A stretch of 64,000 bases of DNA from Macrococcus capreoli (GTDB taxonomy: Bacteria; Bacillota; Bacilli; Staphylococcales; Staphylococcaceae). Position 1 is the stretch's first letter. Each line of letters opens with the position of its first letter. The notes under the pieces were generated by a model. That model did not search any database, was not told the origin of the DNA, and saw nothing but the letters and a program-made list of their open reading frames with translations. The stretch covers positions 80,692 to 144,691 of the forward strand of contig NZ_JAOTIS010000005.1 in the NCBI RefSeq assembly GCF_025628935.1, read 5' to 3'. Position numbers and translations under genes: made by a program. Positions 40,571 through 53,348 of this stretch are shown piece by piece.

Positions 40571-40585
40571 AGATTGGAGGCGTAT

Positions 40586-42880
40586 GTGGGTTTTATTGTC
40601 GTTTTGCTCATTATTGCAGGCGTATTATGGTCACATTCTATTCTTGCCGCTTTATGTTTAATCATCTTATCCATCGTCATCATTTTTAAGAAACAATATT
40701 ATAAATGGTGTTTTGTTTTTATGAGTATGTTCTTACTGTCATATTATTTCTATCATACGTATGATTATAAAAGAGAAAGATTGCCGTTTGATTATGAAAT
40801 TAATCAGTCAGCTGTAACGACTATCAGAATATTGGACGATTATCAAATCGATGGCAATTTATTAACTGGAACGATGACGACACGTGATGGTGAGTTTCAG
40901 TTTTTTTATAAAATAAAAAATGAAATTGAGAAACATCAACTGCAAACAAAGCATCTTTCTTTTTTGCAATGTGACGCACAAGTGACGCGGCAACACGTAT
41001 TACCGAATACTAATTTTTCTGGTTTTCACTTTGATACATTTTTATATCATCATCATAAATGGGGAAGTGTTAAACTTTCAAATGTTAATTGGCAGCAATG
41101 TACACCTTCAGAGCTATCATTTATTGAATGGATTAAAGCATATCGAAAGTCTCTCGCGTTAACAATGTCCAGGACAAACATTGAACATACTGGATATTTT
41201 ATAGCATTAACTTTAGGTGATACGTCTTTCTTAAGTAAGGCAGAAATGGATCGTCTTAAATCGCTGGGCATTTATCATTTGTATGCGATTAGTGGTAGTC
41301 ATGTTGCACTATTATCAGTTCAATTATTTTATTGTTTACGCAGAATGCATGTACCACTCATACTTTGTACATGTATTCTAATATTTTTATTGCCTTTGTA
41401 TATGATTTTTACCGGGGGTCAGCCGTCAGTCTTTCGATCGACAATTTTTATTCTGCTCATATTATTGTATCCAAAACGTGTAGTACAAATATCTGACTTA
41501 TTATCGCTTACATTCATCATTAATTTGTTGTATGAACCTTTTTCAATTTATGATGTTGGCTTTCAATTATCCTATATCATTTGTTATAGTTTTGTGTTCA
41601 TATTACCGATTTATCGAGAATATTCAAATCTGTTTCAGTTTTTCCTCGTCAATTTTATCTCTCAATTGGTAACGATTCCTATATTGCTCTTTCACTTTAA
41701 TAATAATTATTTTATCGGACTAATGACAAATTTATTTTTCATTCCGTTGTTTTCGTTTTTTATTTTCCCGGTTTGTACATTTGGATTATTGTTAATGATG
41801 TTTAATATTCCGGTGGACTGGATTATTCCGCTCATTAATATAGCTTTTAGCATCAATGAAATGCTTACAACAATTTTTATGCAGTTGCCGAGATTTGAAA
41901 TGGTTGTCGGACAACAGCATATTTTGCTGTATATATTGCTTTTTATCGTATTAATGTTGGTTTTTAGTACTAAAAAATTAAAACGTGGCATAAGTATTAT
42001 ATTAATGATGCTTTTGATAGTCGTCAGTGGAAAACAAGCGAATGATAGTGTGCACTTTTTAGATATAGGACAAGGGGATGCGATGATACTTGAACTGGAG
42101 AATAAAGTAATGATGATTGATACAGGTGGGAAACCGGACTTTAGTGAGCAATGGGAGAAACGACATAATGCACAGACGATTAGTGATAAAGTGACGATCC
42201 CATTTTTGAAACATCGTGGGATAAAGAAAGTTGATACATTAATATTAACGCATCCAGATGCAGATCATTTTGGTGAAACATCGTATTTAATACAACAGGA
42301 TATGATATACAGTATAATATTCAACCCGCGTGCGCATGGCAGTGAAAAATATCAACAAGTGATTCAATTAGCACGAGAAAAACATATACCGTTAATTGAT
42401 GTGAATCTACTGATTACACATGACGATATGCAATTCGTACAATCCAAAGGTTTAAACAACACAAAAAAATCTTCCTTAAAATTTTTAACTGTTGGACCAA
42501 CAGGTGAAGAGAACAACGATAGTATTATTGTGTTTTTGGAATATGGTAAAAAGGGACGAAATATTTTATTTTTAGCAGACTTAGGTAAAGATTATGAAGC
42601 AGAAATTTTGAAGCAAATCAAAGCGCCTATCGATATTGTGAAAATTGGACATCATGGTAGTCGTACTAGCACGAGTGAAAATTTGTTAGCTCGTCAACCA
42701 AAAGTAGGTATAATTTCAGCTGGAAGAAACAATCGATTTCAACATCCTCATAATGAGACGATGGATGCATTACACAATGCAGGTGTACAAGTGCTGAATA
42801 CACAGACAGAGGGAAGGATAACGATAGATTTAGAGGAGGGAAAAATATTAACGCAATATCAATCGTTAATGAACAAATAA
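40586..42880 (+). CDS. comEC: DNA uptake channel protein ComEC
   Basis: Polytopic membrane protein for single-strand DNA import. The frame opens at TTG 40574, which is part of TTGGAGG; GTG 40586 five bases after GGAGG is the better start, giving 764 residues. N-terminal helices and an OB-like loop precede the Competence domain with YHLYAISGSHVALLSVQLF; a C-terminal metallo-beta-lactamase-like domain carries DIGQGDAMIL, THPDADHFGE and GHHGSRTSTS, probably the strand-degrading nuclease. Intact, so the uptake route appears complete here. Confidence 0.93.
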   Translation: MGFIVVLLIIAGVLWSHSILAALCLIILSIVIIFKKQYYKWCFVFMSMFLLSYYFYHTYDYKRERLPFDYEINQSAVTTIRILDDYQIDGNLLTGTMTTRDGEFQFFYKIKNEIEKHQLQTKHLSFLQCDAQVTRQHVLPNTNFSGFHFDTFLYHHHKWGSVKLSNVNWQQCTPSELSFIEWIKAYRKSLALTMSRTNIEHTGYFIALTLGDTSFLSKAEMDRLKSLGIYHLYAISGSHVALLSVQLFYCLRRMHVPLILCTCILIFLLPLYMIFTGGQPSVFRSTIFILLILLYPKRVVQISDLLSLTFIINLLYEPFSIYDVGFQLSYIICYSFVFILPIYREYSNLFQFFLVNFISQLVTIPILLFHFNNNYFIGLMTNLFFIPLFSFFIFPVCTFGLLLMMFNIPVDWIIPLINIAFSINEMLTTIFMQLPRFEMVVGQQHILLYILLFIVLMLVFSTKKLKRGISIILMMLLIVVSGKQANDSVHFLDIGQGDAMILELENKVMMIDTGGKPDFSEQWEKRHNAQTISDKVTIPFLKHRGIKKVDTLILTHPDADHFGETSYLIQQDMIYSIIFNPRAHGSEKYQQVIQLAREKHIPLIDVNLLITHDDMQFVQSKGLNNTKKSSLKFLTVGPTGEENNDSIIVFLEYGKKGRNILFLADLGKDYEAEILKQIKAPIDIVKIGHHGSRTSTSENLLARQPKVGIISAGRNNRFQHPHNETMDALHNAGVQVLNTQTEGRITIDLEEGKILTQYQSLMNK

Positions 42881-42882
42881 AA

Positions 42883-42921
42883 AAGCTCAACCAAAATCAA
42901 AATTGATTTACGGTTGAGCTT
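42883..42921. terminator. convergent terminator between comEC and yqzM
   Basis: AAGCTCAACC (42883-42892) is complementary to GGTTGAGCTT (42912-42921). The plus-side T tract is poor, but an A run before it gives a T run on the minus strand, so it mainly serves yqzM. Confidence 0.7.
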
Positions 42922-42961
42922 CCAATTTGTTCGGCCCTTAACGCATTAAAAATAGCCTCTC

Positions 42962-43099
42962 TTATTTCCCAGCGACTAAGTCAAAGATTTGTGCGATGAT
43001 GTAAATTGTAGCGAATCCACCAAAGCCAAATAAAAATGCAAATCCTGAATCTTGAACGTCATTATTTTTAGATTGTGTGTTTTTCTCGAAATGATTCAT
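42962..43099 (-). CDS. yqzM: YqzM family small membrane protein
   Basis: A 45-residue minus-strand gene, start ATG at 43097-43099 with GGGGG upstream on that strand. A hydrophilic N-terminus (MNHFEKNTQSKNNDVQD) is followed by one membrane helix (GFAFLFGFGGFATIYIIAQI). Sequence and position between comEC and holA match B. subtilis YqzM. Function unknown. Confidence 0.85.
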   Translation of the reverse strand: MNHFEKNTQSKNNDVQDSGFAFLFGFGGFATIYIIAQIFDLVAGK

Positions 43100-43196
43100 T
43101 TCTAAAACCCCCTACTTTTGTATCTATTTAAGTATATGATAATGTTCAAAAAAAAGCTATAATGAAATTAAGATTTTAATGTAAGGAGCGCTCATA

Positions 43197-44165
43197 TTGA
43201 GTCACATATATTTAGTTCACGGCAGTACAAAACCACTCGTAGAAGATAAAATTCAAAGTATAATCGCACAATTTATTAGCGAACAAGATGATTTTAATTT
43301 CAGTCGTTATGATTTACAGGAATCAACTTTTGAAGCGATTGCTGAAGATGCGATGACTTTACCTTTCTTAAGTGATCAAAAAGTAATTTTAGTTAACAAT
43401 AGTTTTATTTTTACTGGTGAAAAAGTAAAGACACCACATGAAATCAATCTAGATAAAGTGGTCGATTTTTTAGAAAAATTTGATGGGCCTAACATAGTGA
43501 TCTTTAATGTGTTAAACGATAAATTAGATGAGCGTAAAAAAATCGTTAAACGTATAAAAAAGATGCATACCGTTGAAAAAATTGAACCTTTAGATGAGCA
43601 GGGTATGAAGCAGCTTATTAAATCGAACTTTAACCAGCAATTTAAAGATATAAAAGCAGATGCATTAGATGCATTTGTACATTTAACTGGCCTTAACTAT
43701 AGTAATGTTGTTAAAGAAATGGATAAATTAATGTTATTCATCGGAGAGCAGCCGATTATTACAAAAAAAGATGTAAACGAAGTCGTTAGTCGTAGTTTAG
43801 AACAGAATGTCTTTTTATTAACAGATTATATTGCAAAAGGTGATAAAAAAAGCGCCATCACATTATTGAAAGATTTGATTAATATGAAAGAAGAACCGAT
43901 TAAATTGTTGGCTTTAATTAGTGGACAATATCGCCTTTATTACCAGGTAAAAATATTATCTCAAAAAGGATTTAGTGAAGCACAAATTGCCAAACAAGTA
44001 GGCGTGCATCCGTATCGTGTTAAACTGGCTTTACGTAAAGTGAAAGCAATGGATTTAAATCGATTACTCGCAATAATGAAAGATTGTGCTGAAACAGATT
44101 ATGCATTGAAATCGAGCTACTTAGATAAAGTATTAATATTAGAATTATTCATATTAAAGATTTAA
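43197..44165 (+). CDS. holA: DNA polymerase III subunit delta
   Basis: Clamp-loader delta subunit (YqeN), 322 residues, AAA-like fold without Walker motifs. ISLVHGS-like start (SHIYLVHGS), FNFSRYDLQE and LTGLNYSNVVKEMDKL fit. It starts at TTG 43197 with AAGGAG upstream. Placement between comEC/yqzM and rpsT is conserved. Confidence 0.93.
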   Translation: MSHIYLVHGSTKPLVEDKIQSIIAQFISEQDDFNFSRYDLQESTFEAIAEDAMTLPFLSDQKVILVNNSFIFTGEKVKTPHEINLDKVVDFLEKFDGPNIVIFNVLNDKLDERKKIVKRIKKMHTVEKIEPLDEQGMKQLIKSNFNQQFKDIKADALDAFVHLTGLNYSNVVKEMDKLMLFIGEQPIITKKDVNEVVSRSLEQNVFLLTDYIAKGDKKSAITLLKDLINMKEEPIKLLALISGQYRLYYQVKILSQKGFSEAQIAKQVGVHPYRVKLALRKVKAMDLNRLLAIMKDCAETDYALKSSYLDKVLILELFILKI

Positions 44166-44176
44166 TCCATTAAAAA

Positions 44177-44196
44177 AAGCGACCCGAGGGTCGCTT
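44177..44196. terminator. bidirectional terminator between holA and rpsT
   Basis: AAGCGACC, loop CGAG, GGTCGCTT; an A run on the left supplies the U tract for rpsT on the minus strand. Confidence 0.8.
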
Positions 44197-44208
44197 CATT
44201 TATTGTGA

Positions 44209-44457
44209 TTAGTTGTTACGCATAACTTGTGATTTTAAACGGTCAGCTTTGTTAGAGTGGATTAAGTTGCTTTTCGCAGCTTTATCAATCTTTTTAACAG
44301 CTACTTGTACTAATTCTGATTTATTGTCAGCGTTGTTTTCAATTGCCGCTTTTGCATTTTTCACAGCAGTACGCATATCATTCTTTTGAGAAATGTTAGC
44401 TTGTTGTGCTTTATTGTTAGTTGTAACACGTTTGATTGCAGATTTAATGTTTGGCAT
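44209..44457 (-). CDS. rpsT: 30S ribosomal protein S20
   Basis: Basic helical 16S rRNA-binding protein, 82 residues, with MPNIKSAIKRVTTNNKAQ and the C-terminal IHSNKADRLKSQVMRN. Ribosome binding site AGGAGGTG on the minus strand. Divergent from lepA. Confidence 0.96.
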   Translation of the reverse strand: MPNIKSAIKRVTTNNKAQQANISQKNDMRTAVKNAKAAIENNADNKSELVQVAVKKIDKAAKSNLIHSNKADRLKSQVMRNN

Positions 44458-44633
44458 AATGTCACCTCCTAGAAATGTCTTGCACTTAAAATAGATATTT
44501 TGATTGCAACAAGAAATATTTTATCAAATTCACGCGTTATATGCAATCTATATTTTTAAAACTAATTGAAGAACTGTTTAAGAGTTGTTATAATCAAATA
44601 TACGTACAATTTAAGAAAGTTGGGCAAATAAAC

Positions 44634-46457
44634 ATGAATAATGAACAGCGATTAAGCCGTCAGGAAAGAATTAGAAACTTCTCTATTATCGCACATATCG
44701 ATCATGGGAAGTCGACATTAGCAGATAGAATATTAGAAAATACAAAATCAGTGGCATCGCGTGAAATGAAGTCGCAGTTACTTGACTCTATGGATTTAGA
44801 ACGTGAACGCGGCATCACCATTAAACTAAATGCAGTACAACTGAATTATACTGCTAAAGATGGAGAAACGTATATTTTCCATTTAATAGATACGCCAGGA
44901 CACGTCGATTTTACGTATGAAGTATCGCGTAGTTTAGCAGCATGTGAAGGTGCGATTCTCGTTGTCGATGCGGCGCAAGGTATTGAAGCACAAACACTTG
45001 CGAACGTTTACCTTGCTCTAGACAATGATTTAGAATTATTACCAGTAATTAATAAGATTGATTTACCGGCAGCAGAACCAGAACGTGTCCGTCAGGAAAT
45101 TGAAGACGTGATTGGTTTGGATGCAAGTGAAGCCGTATTAGCTTCAGCGAAAGCAAATATTGGAATCGATGAAATATTAGAACAAATCGTCGAGAAAGTT
45201 CCGGCACCAACTGGTGATCCTGAAGCGCCATTAAAAGCGTTAATCTTTGATAGTGCTTTCGATGCGTATCGTGGTGTTATTTCTTCTATTAGAATTATTG
45301 ATGGAACGGTGAAAGCCGGCGATAAAATTAAAATGATGTCGACAGGTAAAACATTTGAAGTCGTTGAAGTTGGGATTAATACACCGAAACAATTACCGGT
45401 TGAGGAATTGACAGTCGGAGATGTAGGATATATCGCTGCTTCTATTAAAAACGTAGCAGATTCTCGTGTAGGGGATACGATTACGTTAGCGAATAACCCG
45501 GCACCAGAACCATTACAAGGTTATAAGAAGATGAATCCGATGGTATTCTGCGGAATTTATCCGATAGATACTGGTAAATACAACGATTTACGTGAAGCAC
45601 TTGAAAAGCTTCAATTAAATGATGCTTCACTTGAATTTGAAGCCGAAACATCTCAAGCGTTAGGCTTTGGTTTCCGTGTTGGTTTCTTAGGTTTATTACA
45701 TATGGAAATTATTCAGGAACGTATTGAACGTGAGTTCGGTATTGAGTTAATCGCAACGGCACCATCTGTTATATACAAATGTGAAATGACGGATAGAACT
45801 GAAGTGATTGTAGATAATCCATCAAAAATGCCGGATCCACAAAAAATTGACAAAATTTATGAACCATATGTAAAAGCAAGTATTATGGTACCGAATGATT
45901 ACGTAGGTTCTGTTATGGAATTATGCCAAAGAAAACGTGGTAACTTTAAGACGATGGACTATATGGATGATATTCGAGTGAATATTATTTACGAAATTCC
46001 GTTATCTGAAGTTGTGTTTGATTTCTTTGATCAGTTAAAATCAAATACAAAAGGCTACGCTTCATTTGATTATGAATTAATCGGCTATCAGGAAAGTCGT
46101 TTAGTGAAGATGGATATTTTATTAAATGGAGAAAGTGTCGATGCATTAAGCTTTATCGTGCATAGAGATTTCGCTTATGAACGTGGTAAAGTCATCGTAG
46201 AAAAATTAAAAACGTTAATCCCGCGTCAACAATTCGAAGTACCTGTCCAGGCTGCTATTGGTCAAAAGATTATTGCACGAACAAATATCAAATCAATTGG
46301 TAAGAACGTCCTTGCAAAATGTTACGGTGGAGATATATCACGTAAACGTAAGTTACTTGAAAAACAAAAAGCAGGTAAAGCGAAGATGAAAGCAGTTGGA
46401 TCTGTTGAAATCCCGCAAGATGCTTTCTTAGCCGTATTAAAAATGGACGAAGAATAA
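44634..46457 (+). CDS. lepA: elongation factor 4 (LepA)
   Basis: Ribosome-dependent translational GTPase affecting stalled or late-stage initiation complexes. GTPase motifs AHIDHGKST, the ERGITIK switch, DTPGHVDF and NKIDLP are present, followed by EF-G-like domains and the LepA-specific C-terminal domain (ending [18 protein letters not shown]). The frame opens at 44541; the ATG at 44634 gives the usual 607 residues, though its ribosome binding site is weak. Confidence 0.95.
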   Translation: MNNEQRLSRQERIRNFSIIAHIDHGKSTLADRILENTKSVASREMKSQLLDSMDLERERGITIKLNAVQLNYTAKDGETYIFHLIDTPGHVDFTYEVSRSLAACEGAILVVDAAQGIEAQTLANVYLALDNDLELLPVINKIDLPAAEPERVRQEIEDVIGLDASEAVLASAKANIGIDEILEQIVEKVPAPTGDPEAPLKALIFDSAFDAYRGVISSIRIIDGTVKAGDKIKMMSTGKTFEVVEVGINTPKQLPVEELTVGDVGYIAASIKNVADSRVGDTITLANNPAPEPLQGYKKMNPMVFCGIYPIDTGKYNDLREALEKLQLNDASLEFEAETSQALGFGFRVGFLGLLHMEIIQERIEREFGIELIATAPSVIYKCEMTDRTEVIVDNPSKMPDPQKIDKIYEPYVKASIMVPNDYVGSVMELCQRKRGNFKTMDYMDDIRVNIIYEIPLSEVVFDFFDQLKSNTKGYASFDYELIGYQESRLVKMDILLNGESVDALSFIVHRDFAYERGKVIVEKLKTLIPRQQFEVPVQAAIGQKIIARTNIKSIGKNVLAKCYGGDISRKRKLLEKQKAGKAKMKAVGSVEIPQDAFLAVLKMDEE

Positions 46458-46463
46458 ATTTGG

Positions 46464-46499
46464 AACACGATTGTATCTTATAAAGAGCAATCGTGTTTT
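46464..46499 (+). terminator. terminator after lepA
   Basis: AACACGATTG pairs with CAATCGTGTT around a 14-base loop, then TTTTC. Confidence 0.75.
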
Positions 46500-46517
46500 C
46501 AATTTGGAGGGACAAAC

Positions 46518-47633
46518 GTGAGAAGTCTATATATTCATATTCCTTTTTGTAATCGTATTTGTACGTATTGTGACTTTAATAAATTTTTAATTAAGAATCA
46601 GCCGGTGGATGATTATTTAGACGCGCTAATAAAAGAACTGGATATGATTCCAGAGGATGTCATTTATACCGTTTTTATTGGAGGAGGAACGCCGACAGCA
46701 TTATCTAACAATCAGTTAGAACGTTTACTTCACTTTGTGACGAACCGATTTGAAATTGCTAGTGAATTTACGGTCGAAGCTAATCCTGATGAACTCACAA
46801 CTGATAAAATTGCGATTATGAAGCATTTTGGTGTCAATCGTTTATCACTTGGTGTCCAAACGTTCAATAATCGTTTATTAAAGTCTTTAGGTAGGACGCA
46901 TGTGGAAAGTGATATAAAACGTGCTGTAGATGATGCGAATCGTTTAGGCATTGAATCGGTGAGTATTGATTTAATGTACCATTTGCCCACACAAACATTA
47001 GAAGAATGTATGTATGACCTTGAACAAGCGGTTCAACTAGACATTAATCACATTTCTAGTTATTCACTTATATTGGAACCGAAGACTCAATTCTATAATC
47101 AATATAAGAAAGGTTTACTTCAAATGCCGGATGAAACGTTGGCTCAGGAAATGTATGAATACACGATGGATTTCTTAGCGAAGCATGGATTTCATCAGTA
47201 TGAAATTTCGAACTATGCGAAAGGCGACTTTGAATCACTGCATAATAAAGTATACTGGACAAATAATGAGTATTATGGAGCCGGTGCAGGTAGTCACGGG
47301 TATGTCAATGGGAAACGGTATTACAATGTTGTGCCTGTACCACATTATATAAAAGCGATGAAAGCAGGCAATGCTGTTAAAGAAGTGATACCCGTCGATA
47401 AAGAAGCATCAATGGAAGAATATATGTTTTTAGGATTACGGTTAAATGAAGGGATTAATGTGCTTGATTTCGAACAGCGCTATGGCGTTACTTTTAACGC
47501 AGTGTTTGGCACTGTCGTTCAACGTTTGCTAAATGAAGGTCAAATTACTTTTGAAAATAATCAAATAAAGTTGACGAATCAAGGCCGTATGCGTGGTAAT
47601 GATGTATTTGAAAAGTTCTTATTAACTGTGTAA
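46518..47633 (+). CDS. hemW: radical SAM heme chaperone HemW
   Basis: HemN-like radical SAM protein that carries heme rather than oxidising coproporphyrinogen. The cluster cysteines C11, C15 and C18 (CNRICTYCDF) are present, and the extra cysteine after them seen in true HemN is replaced by Phe, which supports HemW. FIGGGTPTAL and SLGVQTFNNRLLKSLGR follow. 371 residues; GTG start after GGAGG. Confidence 0.92.
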   Translation: MRSLYIHIPFCNRICTYCDFNKFLIKNQPVDDYLDALIKELDMIPEDVIYTVFIGGGTPTALSNNQLERLLHFVTNRFEIASEFTVEANPDELTTDKIAIMKHFGVNRLSLGVQTFNNRLLKSLGRTHVESDIKRAVDDANRLGIESVSIDLMYHLPTQTLEECMYDLEQAVQLDINHISSYSLILEPKTQFYNQYKKGLLQMPDETLAQEMYEYTMDFLAKHGFHQYEISNYAKGDFESLHNKVYWTNNEYYGAGAGSHGYVNGKRYYNVVPVPHYIKAMKAGNAVKEVIPVDKEASMEEYMFLGLRLNEGINVLDFEQRYGVTFNAVFGTVVQRLLNEGQITFENNQIKLTNQGRMRGNDVFEKFLLTV

Positions 47634-47686
47634 TAACACGGTTTTTAAGAACTTTTTTTGTTTTTATTATTTTTGAGGGTTATATG

Positions 47687-47715
47687 TTGACATACTTTGA
47701 CCAATTTGATAAATT
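47687..47715 (+). promoter_or_regulatory. sigma-A promoter of hrcA
   Basis: TTGACA (47687-47692), 17-base spacer, TAAATT (47710-47715) with a TG extension (47707-47708). The CIRCE operator begins five bases later. Confidence 0.75.
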
Positions 47716-47719
47716 GTTA

Positions 47720-47746
47720 TTAGCACTTGAGGTAATAGAGTGCTAA
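47720..47746 (+). promoter_or_regulatory. CIRCE operator (HrcA binding site)
   Basis: TTAGCACTT, nine bases, GAGTGCTAA: the 9-9-9 CIRCE inverted repeat with a single departure from consensus in the left arm (T for C at 47728). It overlaps the expected transcription start, so HrcA should repress its own operon until heat stress. No second CIRCE is seen before dnaK. Confidence 0.95.
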
Positions 47747-47757
47747 CGAGGTGGAAT

Positions 47758-48705
47758 ATGCTAACAGATAGACAATTACATTTACTAAACGTAATTGTTG
47801 AGGATTTTGTTGATAGTGGATCACCTATCGGTTCTAAGAAACTGATTGAACAACATAATTTAAACGTAAGTCCGGCAACCATCAGAGCGGAAATGAAACG
47901 ACTTGAAGACCATGGTTTAATTGAAAAGATGCATTCTTCAAGCGGACGTATCCCATCTGAAGCAGGCTACAAATTTTATGTTGAAGCGTTGCAAAAGGAA
48001 TTTCCTTATGAAGAACATTTCTTTTCAGATCAAACAAACTTTGTTGACTTTAGAATGCTCGCGAAGGAAATTGCGATGGATACACAATATTTATCTATTG
48101 CAACGACGACAGAAATCGATAAGCGATCAATTTCACAAATTCATTTGACGTATTTAACACCGACCAATTTGGTATTAATTATTGTCTATGAAAATGGTAA
48201 TGTTGAACATCAACAAATTTCATGGCAAGTACGTTTAACGAGACAAGAAATTGAGCGTATGAACAATTATTTAAATCAGAATTTACTTGCAATTATTGAA
48301 GGTAATATTCACTTTGATGTGAATCATCAAGGATTTAAACAATTGCCATTGACACATTTAAAATCTGAAATTGTCAAGAAAGCACAAACAACATCTCACG
48401 CCATTTATTTTGAGGGTAGAGAATATTTGTATGAATTGATTGATCCAGATAATGTGCAAGCAGTAAAAGAAACTTTGAAGTTTATTGATTCTGACAATTT
48501 ACCTGCAGTGTTGAGTAATTTAGAATCCAATAATATTCAAGTGACTTTAGGTCAGGAAATTGATAAGAACTTACAAGGCATCTCAATTGTAACGACACCG
48601 ATTCATTTAAATAAAGTGAATGGGAAGATTGCAGTCATTGGACCGACACAAATGAGCTACCGAAAAGTCTTTAATAAATTAGCAAGTATTCATCACTTGT
48701 TATAA
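47758..48705 (+). CDS. hrcA: heat-inducible repressor HrcA
   Basis: Winged-helix repressor of class I heat-shock genes, acting at CIRCE and needing GroEL for activity. LTDRQLHLLNVIVEDFVDSG, GSKKLIEQHNLNVSPATIRAEM and the GRIPSEAGYKFYV segment are diagnostic. The ATG at 47758 (after CGAGGTGG) gives 315 residues; the in-frame ATG at 47740 lies in the operator. Heads hrcA-grpE-dnaK-dnaJ. Confidence 0.96.
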   Translation: MLTDRQLHLLNVIVEDFVDSGSPIGSKKLIEQHNLNVSPATIRAEMKRLEDHGLIEKMHSSSGRIPSEAGYKFYVEALQKEFPYEEHFFSDQTNFVDFRMLAKEIAMDTQYLSIATTTEIDKRSISQIHLTYLTPTNLVLIIVYENGNVEHQQISWQVRLTRQEIERMNNYLNQNLLAIIEGNIHFDVNHQGFKQLPLTHLKSEIVKKAQTTSHAIYFEGREYLYELIDPDNVQAVKETLKFIDSDNLPAVLSNLESNNIQVTLGQEIDKNLQGISIVTTPIHLNKVNGKIAVIGPTQMSYRKVFNKLASIHHLL

Positions 48706-48717
48706 GGAGGTACTATC

Positions 48718-49290
48718 TTGTCAGAAACAAATGAAGATAAAAAAGTAGAAGTAGTAAACGAATCAAATGAAACAGTTGAACAAGATGTTACTGATGAAAT
48801 TGCACCAGAAGCACCTGTAGAAGCAACTGAACAAGAAGAAATTGATGAATTAACTGAAACGAAAAATGCATTAAATGCAGCAGAAGAGAAGTATTTACGA
48901 CTTTATGCTGAATTTGAAAATTATAAAAAACGCACACGTGCTGAATTAGATACTGAAAGAGCTTATCGTGCGCAAAGTGTATTAAGAGATATCTTACCTG
49001 CAGTCGATAATATCGAACGCGCACTCGCCCAAAAAGGTGAAAGTGAAGAATTTAAATCACTACATAAAGGTGTAGAGATGGTTTATGAAAGTTTATTAAG
49101 CTCTTTAAAAGACAATGGTCTTGAAGTGATTGAAGCGAAAGACCAACCGTTTGATCCAAATTATCATCAGGCAGTGATGCAGGAAAGTGATCCTGATAAA
49201 GCTTCTGGTATCGTATTAGAAGAGCTTCAAAAAGGTTATAAATTAAAAGAGCGCGTATTACGTGCATCAATGGTTAAAGTGAATGAGTAA
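48718..49290 (+). CDS. grpE: nucleotide exchange factor GrpE
   Basis: Exchange factor for DnaK. An acidic disordered N-terminus (about 1-40) leads to the long dimer coiled coil and the core [14 protein letters not shown], then [11 protein letters not shown] and the beta-wing domain. 190 residues. Starts at TTG 48718 behind GGAGG, 12 bases after hrcA. Confidence 0.95.
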   Translation: MSETNEDKKVEVVNESNETVEQDVTDEIAPEAPVEATEQEEIDELTETKNALNAAEEKYLRLYAEFENYKKRTRAELDTERAYRAQSVLRDILPAVDNIERALAQKGESEEFKSLHKGVEMVYESLLSSLKDNGLEVIEAKDQPFDPNYHQAVMQESDPDKASGIVLEELQKGYKLKERVLRASMVKVNE

Positions 49291-49373
49291 TGCGATTGCA
49301 TCGTATTATTGTGCTATAGATTTTACGAAGTAACTTGAATCAAACACAATGTTTTTTTTAAAACGTTAAATAA

Positions 49374-51215
<1,842 letters not shown>

Positions 51216-51228
51216 TAAGTAAGATCTT

Positions 51229-51263
51229 AAAAGTCAAAGTCAATTTATTGGCTTTGGCTTTTT
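51229..51263 (+). terminator. partial terminator between dnaK and dnaJ
   Basis: AAAAGTCAAAGTCAA pairs with TTGGCTTTGGCTTTT (two G-U pairs) and ends in T. Probably leaky, lowering dnaJ relative to dnaK. Confidence 0.65.
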
Positions 51264-51296
51264 CTTAAATTGATGTGTAGTAAAGGAGAATGAAAC

Positions 51297-52409
51297 GTGG
51301 CGAAAAGAGATTATTACGAAGTACTTGGCCTTCAAAAAGGTGCTTCTAAAGAAGAGATAAAACGCGCATATAAAAAGTTATCAAAAAAATATCATCCTGA
51401 CATTAACAAAGAGCCAGATGCTGATGTAAAATTTAAAGAAATTGCAGAAGCATATGAAGTATTAAGTGATGAACAAAAGAAAGCACAGTATGATCAATTT
51501 GGTCATGCAGGCATGGGACAAGGATTTGGTGGACAAGACTTCGGCGGCTTTGGCGGATTTGAAGATATCTTCAGTTCATTCTTTGGTGGTGCTACGCGAC
51601 GTGACCCAAATGCACCACGTAAAGGTGACGATTTGCAATATCAAATGAATATTTCATTTGAGGATGCAGTATTTGGTACAGAGAAAGAAATTTCAGTGAA
51701 GAAAGAAGTAGAGTGTGATACATGTCATGGTACAGGTGCTAAACCTGGTACGAAAGTAAATACATGTAGTACATGTCATGGCCGTGGTAATGTTCATGTT
51801 GAGCAAAACACACCATTTGGTCGAGTAAGAACAGAAAGACCATGTCCGGATTGTGGCGGTACAGGAAAAACTTTCGAAGAGAAATGTCATGACTGTCACG
51901 GTACTGGACGCGTCATCAAAACGGTAAAAATTAAAGTAACTGTACCTGCAGGTGTAGATAATGGACAACAAATTCGTTTATCTGGTCAAGGTGAACCTGG
52001 CGTGAATGGTGGACCAGCAGGTGATTTATATGTTGTATTCCGAGTACAACCAAGTGATAAGTTTGAGCGTGAAGGCGATGATTTATTCTACACGTTGGAT
52101 TTAACGATTGCTCAAGCTGCATTAGGTGATGAAATTCAAGTACCGACATTGACTGGTAAAGTCATGTTGACGATTCCAGCAGGTACACAAACAGGTAAAC
52201 GCTTTAGACTACGTGATAAAGGTGTTGCGAATGTTCATGGTTATGGTAATGGTGACTTATATGTTACAGTAAATGTGAAGACACCAGTGAAAATGACAAA
52301 TCGTCAAGCGGAATTATTACGTGAATTTGCTGAAATTGATGGCACGGATATTACAGAACAACCTTCTAATTTCTTTGATAAAACTAAACGCTTCTTTAAA
52401 GGAGAATAA
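51297..52409 (+). CDS. dnaJ: co-chaperone DnaJ (Hsp40)
   Basis: Stimulates DnaK ATPase. J domain with HPD at 33-35, Gly/Phe-rich linker ([21 protein letters not shown]), zinc domain with four CxxCxGxG repeats ([32 protein letters not shown]), then the C-terminal substrate domain. 370 residues; GTG start after AAAGGAG. Confidence 0.96.
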   Translation: MAKRDYYEVLGLQKGASKEEIKRAYKKLSKKYHPDINKEPDADVKFKEIAEAYEVLSDEQKKAQYDQFGHAGMGQGFGGQDFGGFGGFEDIFSSFFGGATRRDPNAPRKGDDLQYQMNISFEDAVFGTEKEISVKKEVECDTCHGTGAKPGTKVNTCSTCHGRGNVHVEQNTPFGRVRTERPCPDCGGTGKTFEEKCHDCHGTGRVIKTVKIKVTVPAGVDNGQQIRLSGQGEPGVNGGPAGDLYVVFRVQPSDKFEREGDDLFYTLDLTIAQAALGDEIQVPTLTGKVMLTIPAGTQTGKRFRLRDKGVANVHGYGNGDLYVTVNVKTPVKMTNRQAELLREFAEIDGTDITEQPSNFFDKTKRFFKGE

Positions 52410-52411
52410 TA

Positions 52412-53347
52412 ATGAATTATAAAGAAATTACGTTAATGATTAATCACGAACTGGAACCTTTTATTGCGGATATATTAAATGAAGTAGGTGCCAACGGTGT
52501 CGTGATTGAAGACAGTGAAGAATTAAAAAAAGGACGCATTGAAACATTTGGTGAAATATACGAACTTGACCCTGCGGATTATCCAGAGTCAGATGTACGT
52601 GTGAAAGTGTATTTTAGCGAATTGGATTATCATGATGGCATCATCGAAACGATAGAAGAGAAAATTAATCAATTGCATGATGTGAAAGTGACGCGTCTGG
52701 AAATTTCGACAGATGAAGTACAGGAAGAAGATTGGGCGAATGAATGGAAGAATCATTTTCATGCATTTAAAGTGTCTGATAAATTTGTGATCGTGCCGAG
52801 CTGGGAAAGTTATGACGCGTTACAAGAAGGTGAACACGCAATTCATTTAGATCCTGGTATGGCGTTTGGTACAGGTGATCATGCAACGACATCAATGTGC
52901 TTAAAATTAATTGAAAAGTATGTCTTGCCGAATCAATCCGTGATTGATGTCGGGACAGGGTCTGGAATCTTAAGTATTGCAGCACATAAACTTGGCGCTG
53001 CACCGATAAAAGCGCTGGATTTAGATGCGGTTGCAGTGAAAGTTGCACAAGATAATTTTGAGAAAAATGATTGTCTGGATGCGATTACGGCTGAACCAGG
53101 TAATTTATTAAAAGGTGAAACAGAAAAACGTGATGTAATCTTTGCGAATATATTAGCTCACATTGTTGATTTAATGATTGATGATAGTTACGCATTGTTA
53201 AATGATAATGGACTATTTATTACTTCTGGTATTATCGAAGAAAAAGAAACAATGATTGTGGAGCATTTAGAACGCGTAGGTTATCGCATACTTGAAATTA
53301 CGCGAGACAGTGGATGGATTGCAATTGCCGCTAGAAAAGAGGCATAA
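52412..53347 (+). CDS. prmA: ribosomal protein L11 methyltransferase
   Basis: Methylates ribosomal protein L11. An N-terminal substrate-recognition domain precedes the SAM domain with GMAFGTGDHATTSMCL and VIDVGTGSGILSIAA; the NILAHIV segment is typical. 311 residues. Two bases after dnaJ, extending the heat-shock operon as in other Firmicutes. Confidence 0.94.
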   Translation: MNYKEITLMINHELEPFIADILNEVGANGVVIEDSEELKKGRIETFGEIYELDPADYPESDVRVKVYFSELDYHDGIIETIEEKINQLHDVKVTRLEISTDEVQEEDWANEWKNHFHAFKVSDKFVIVPSWESYDALQEGEHAIHLDPGMAFGTGDHATTSMCLKLIEKYVLPNQSVIDVGTGSGILSIAAHKLGAAPIKALDLDAVAVKVAQDNFEKNDCLDAITAEPGNLLKGETEKRDVIFANILAHIVDLMIDDSYALLNDNGLFITSGIIEEKETMIVEHLERVGYRILEITRDSGWIAIAARKEA

Positions 53348-53348
53348 G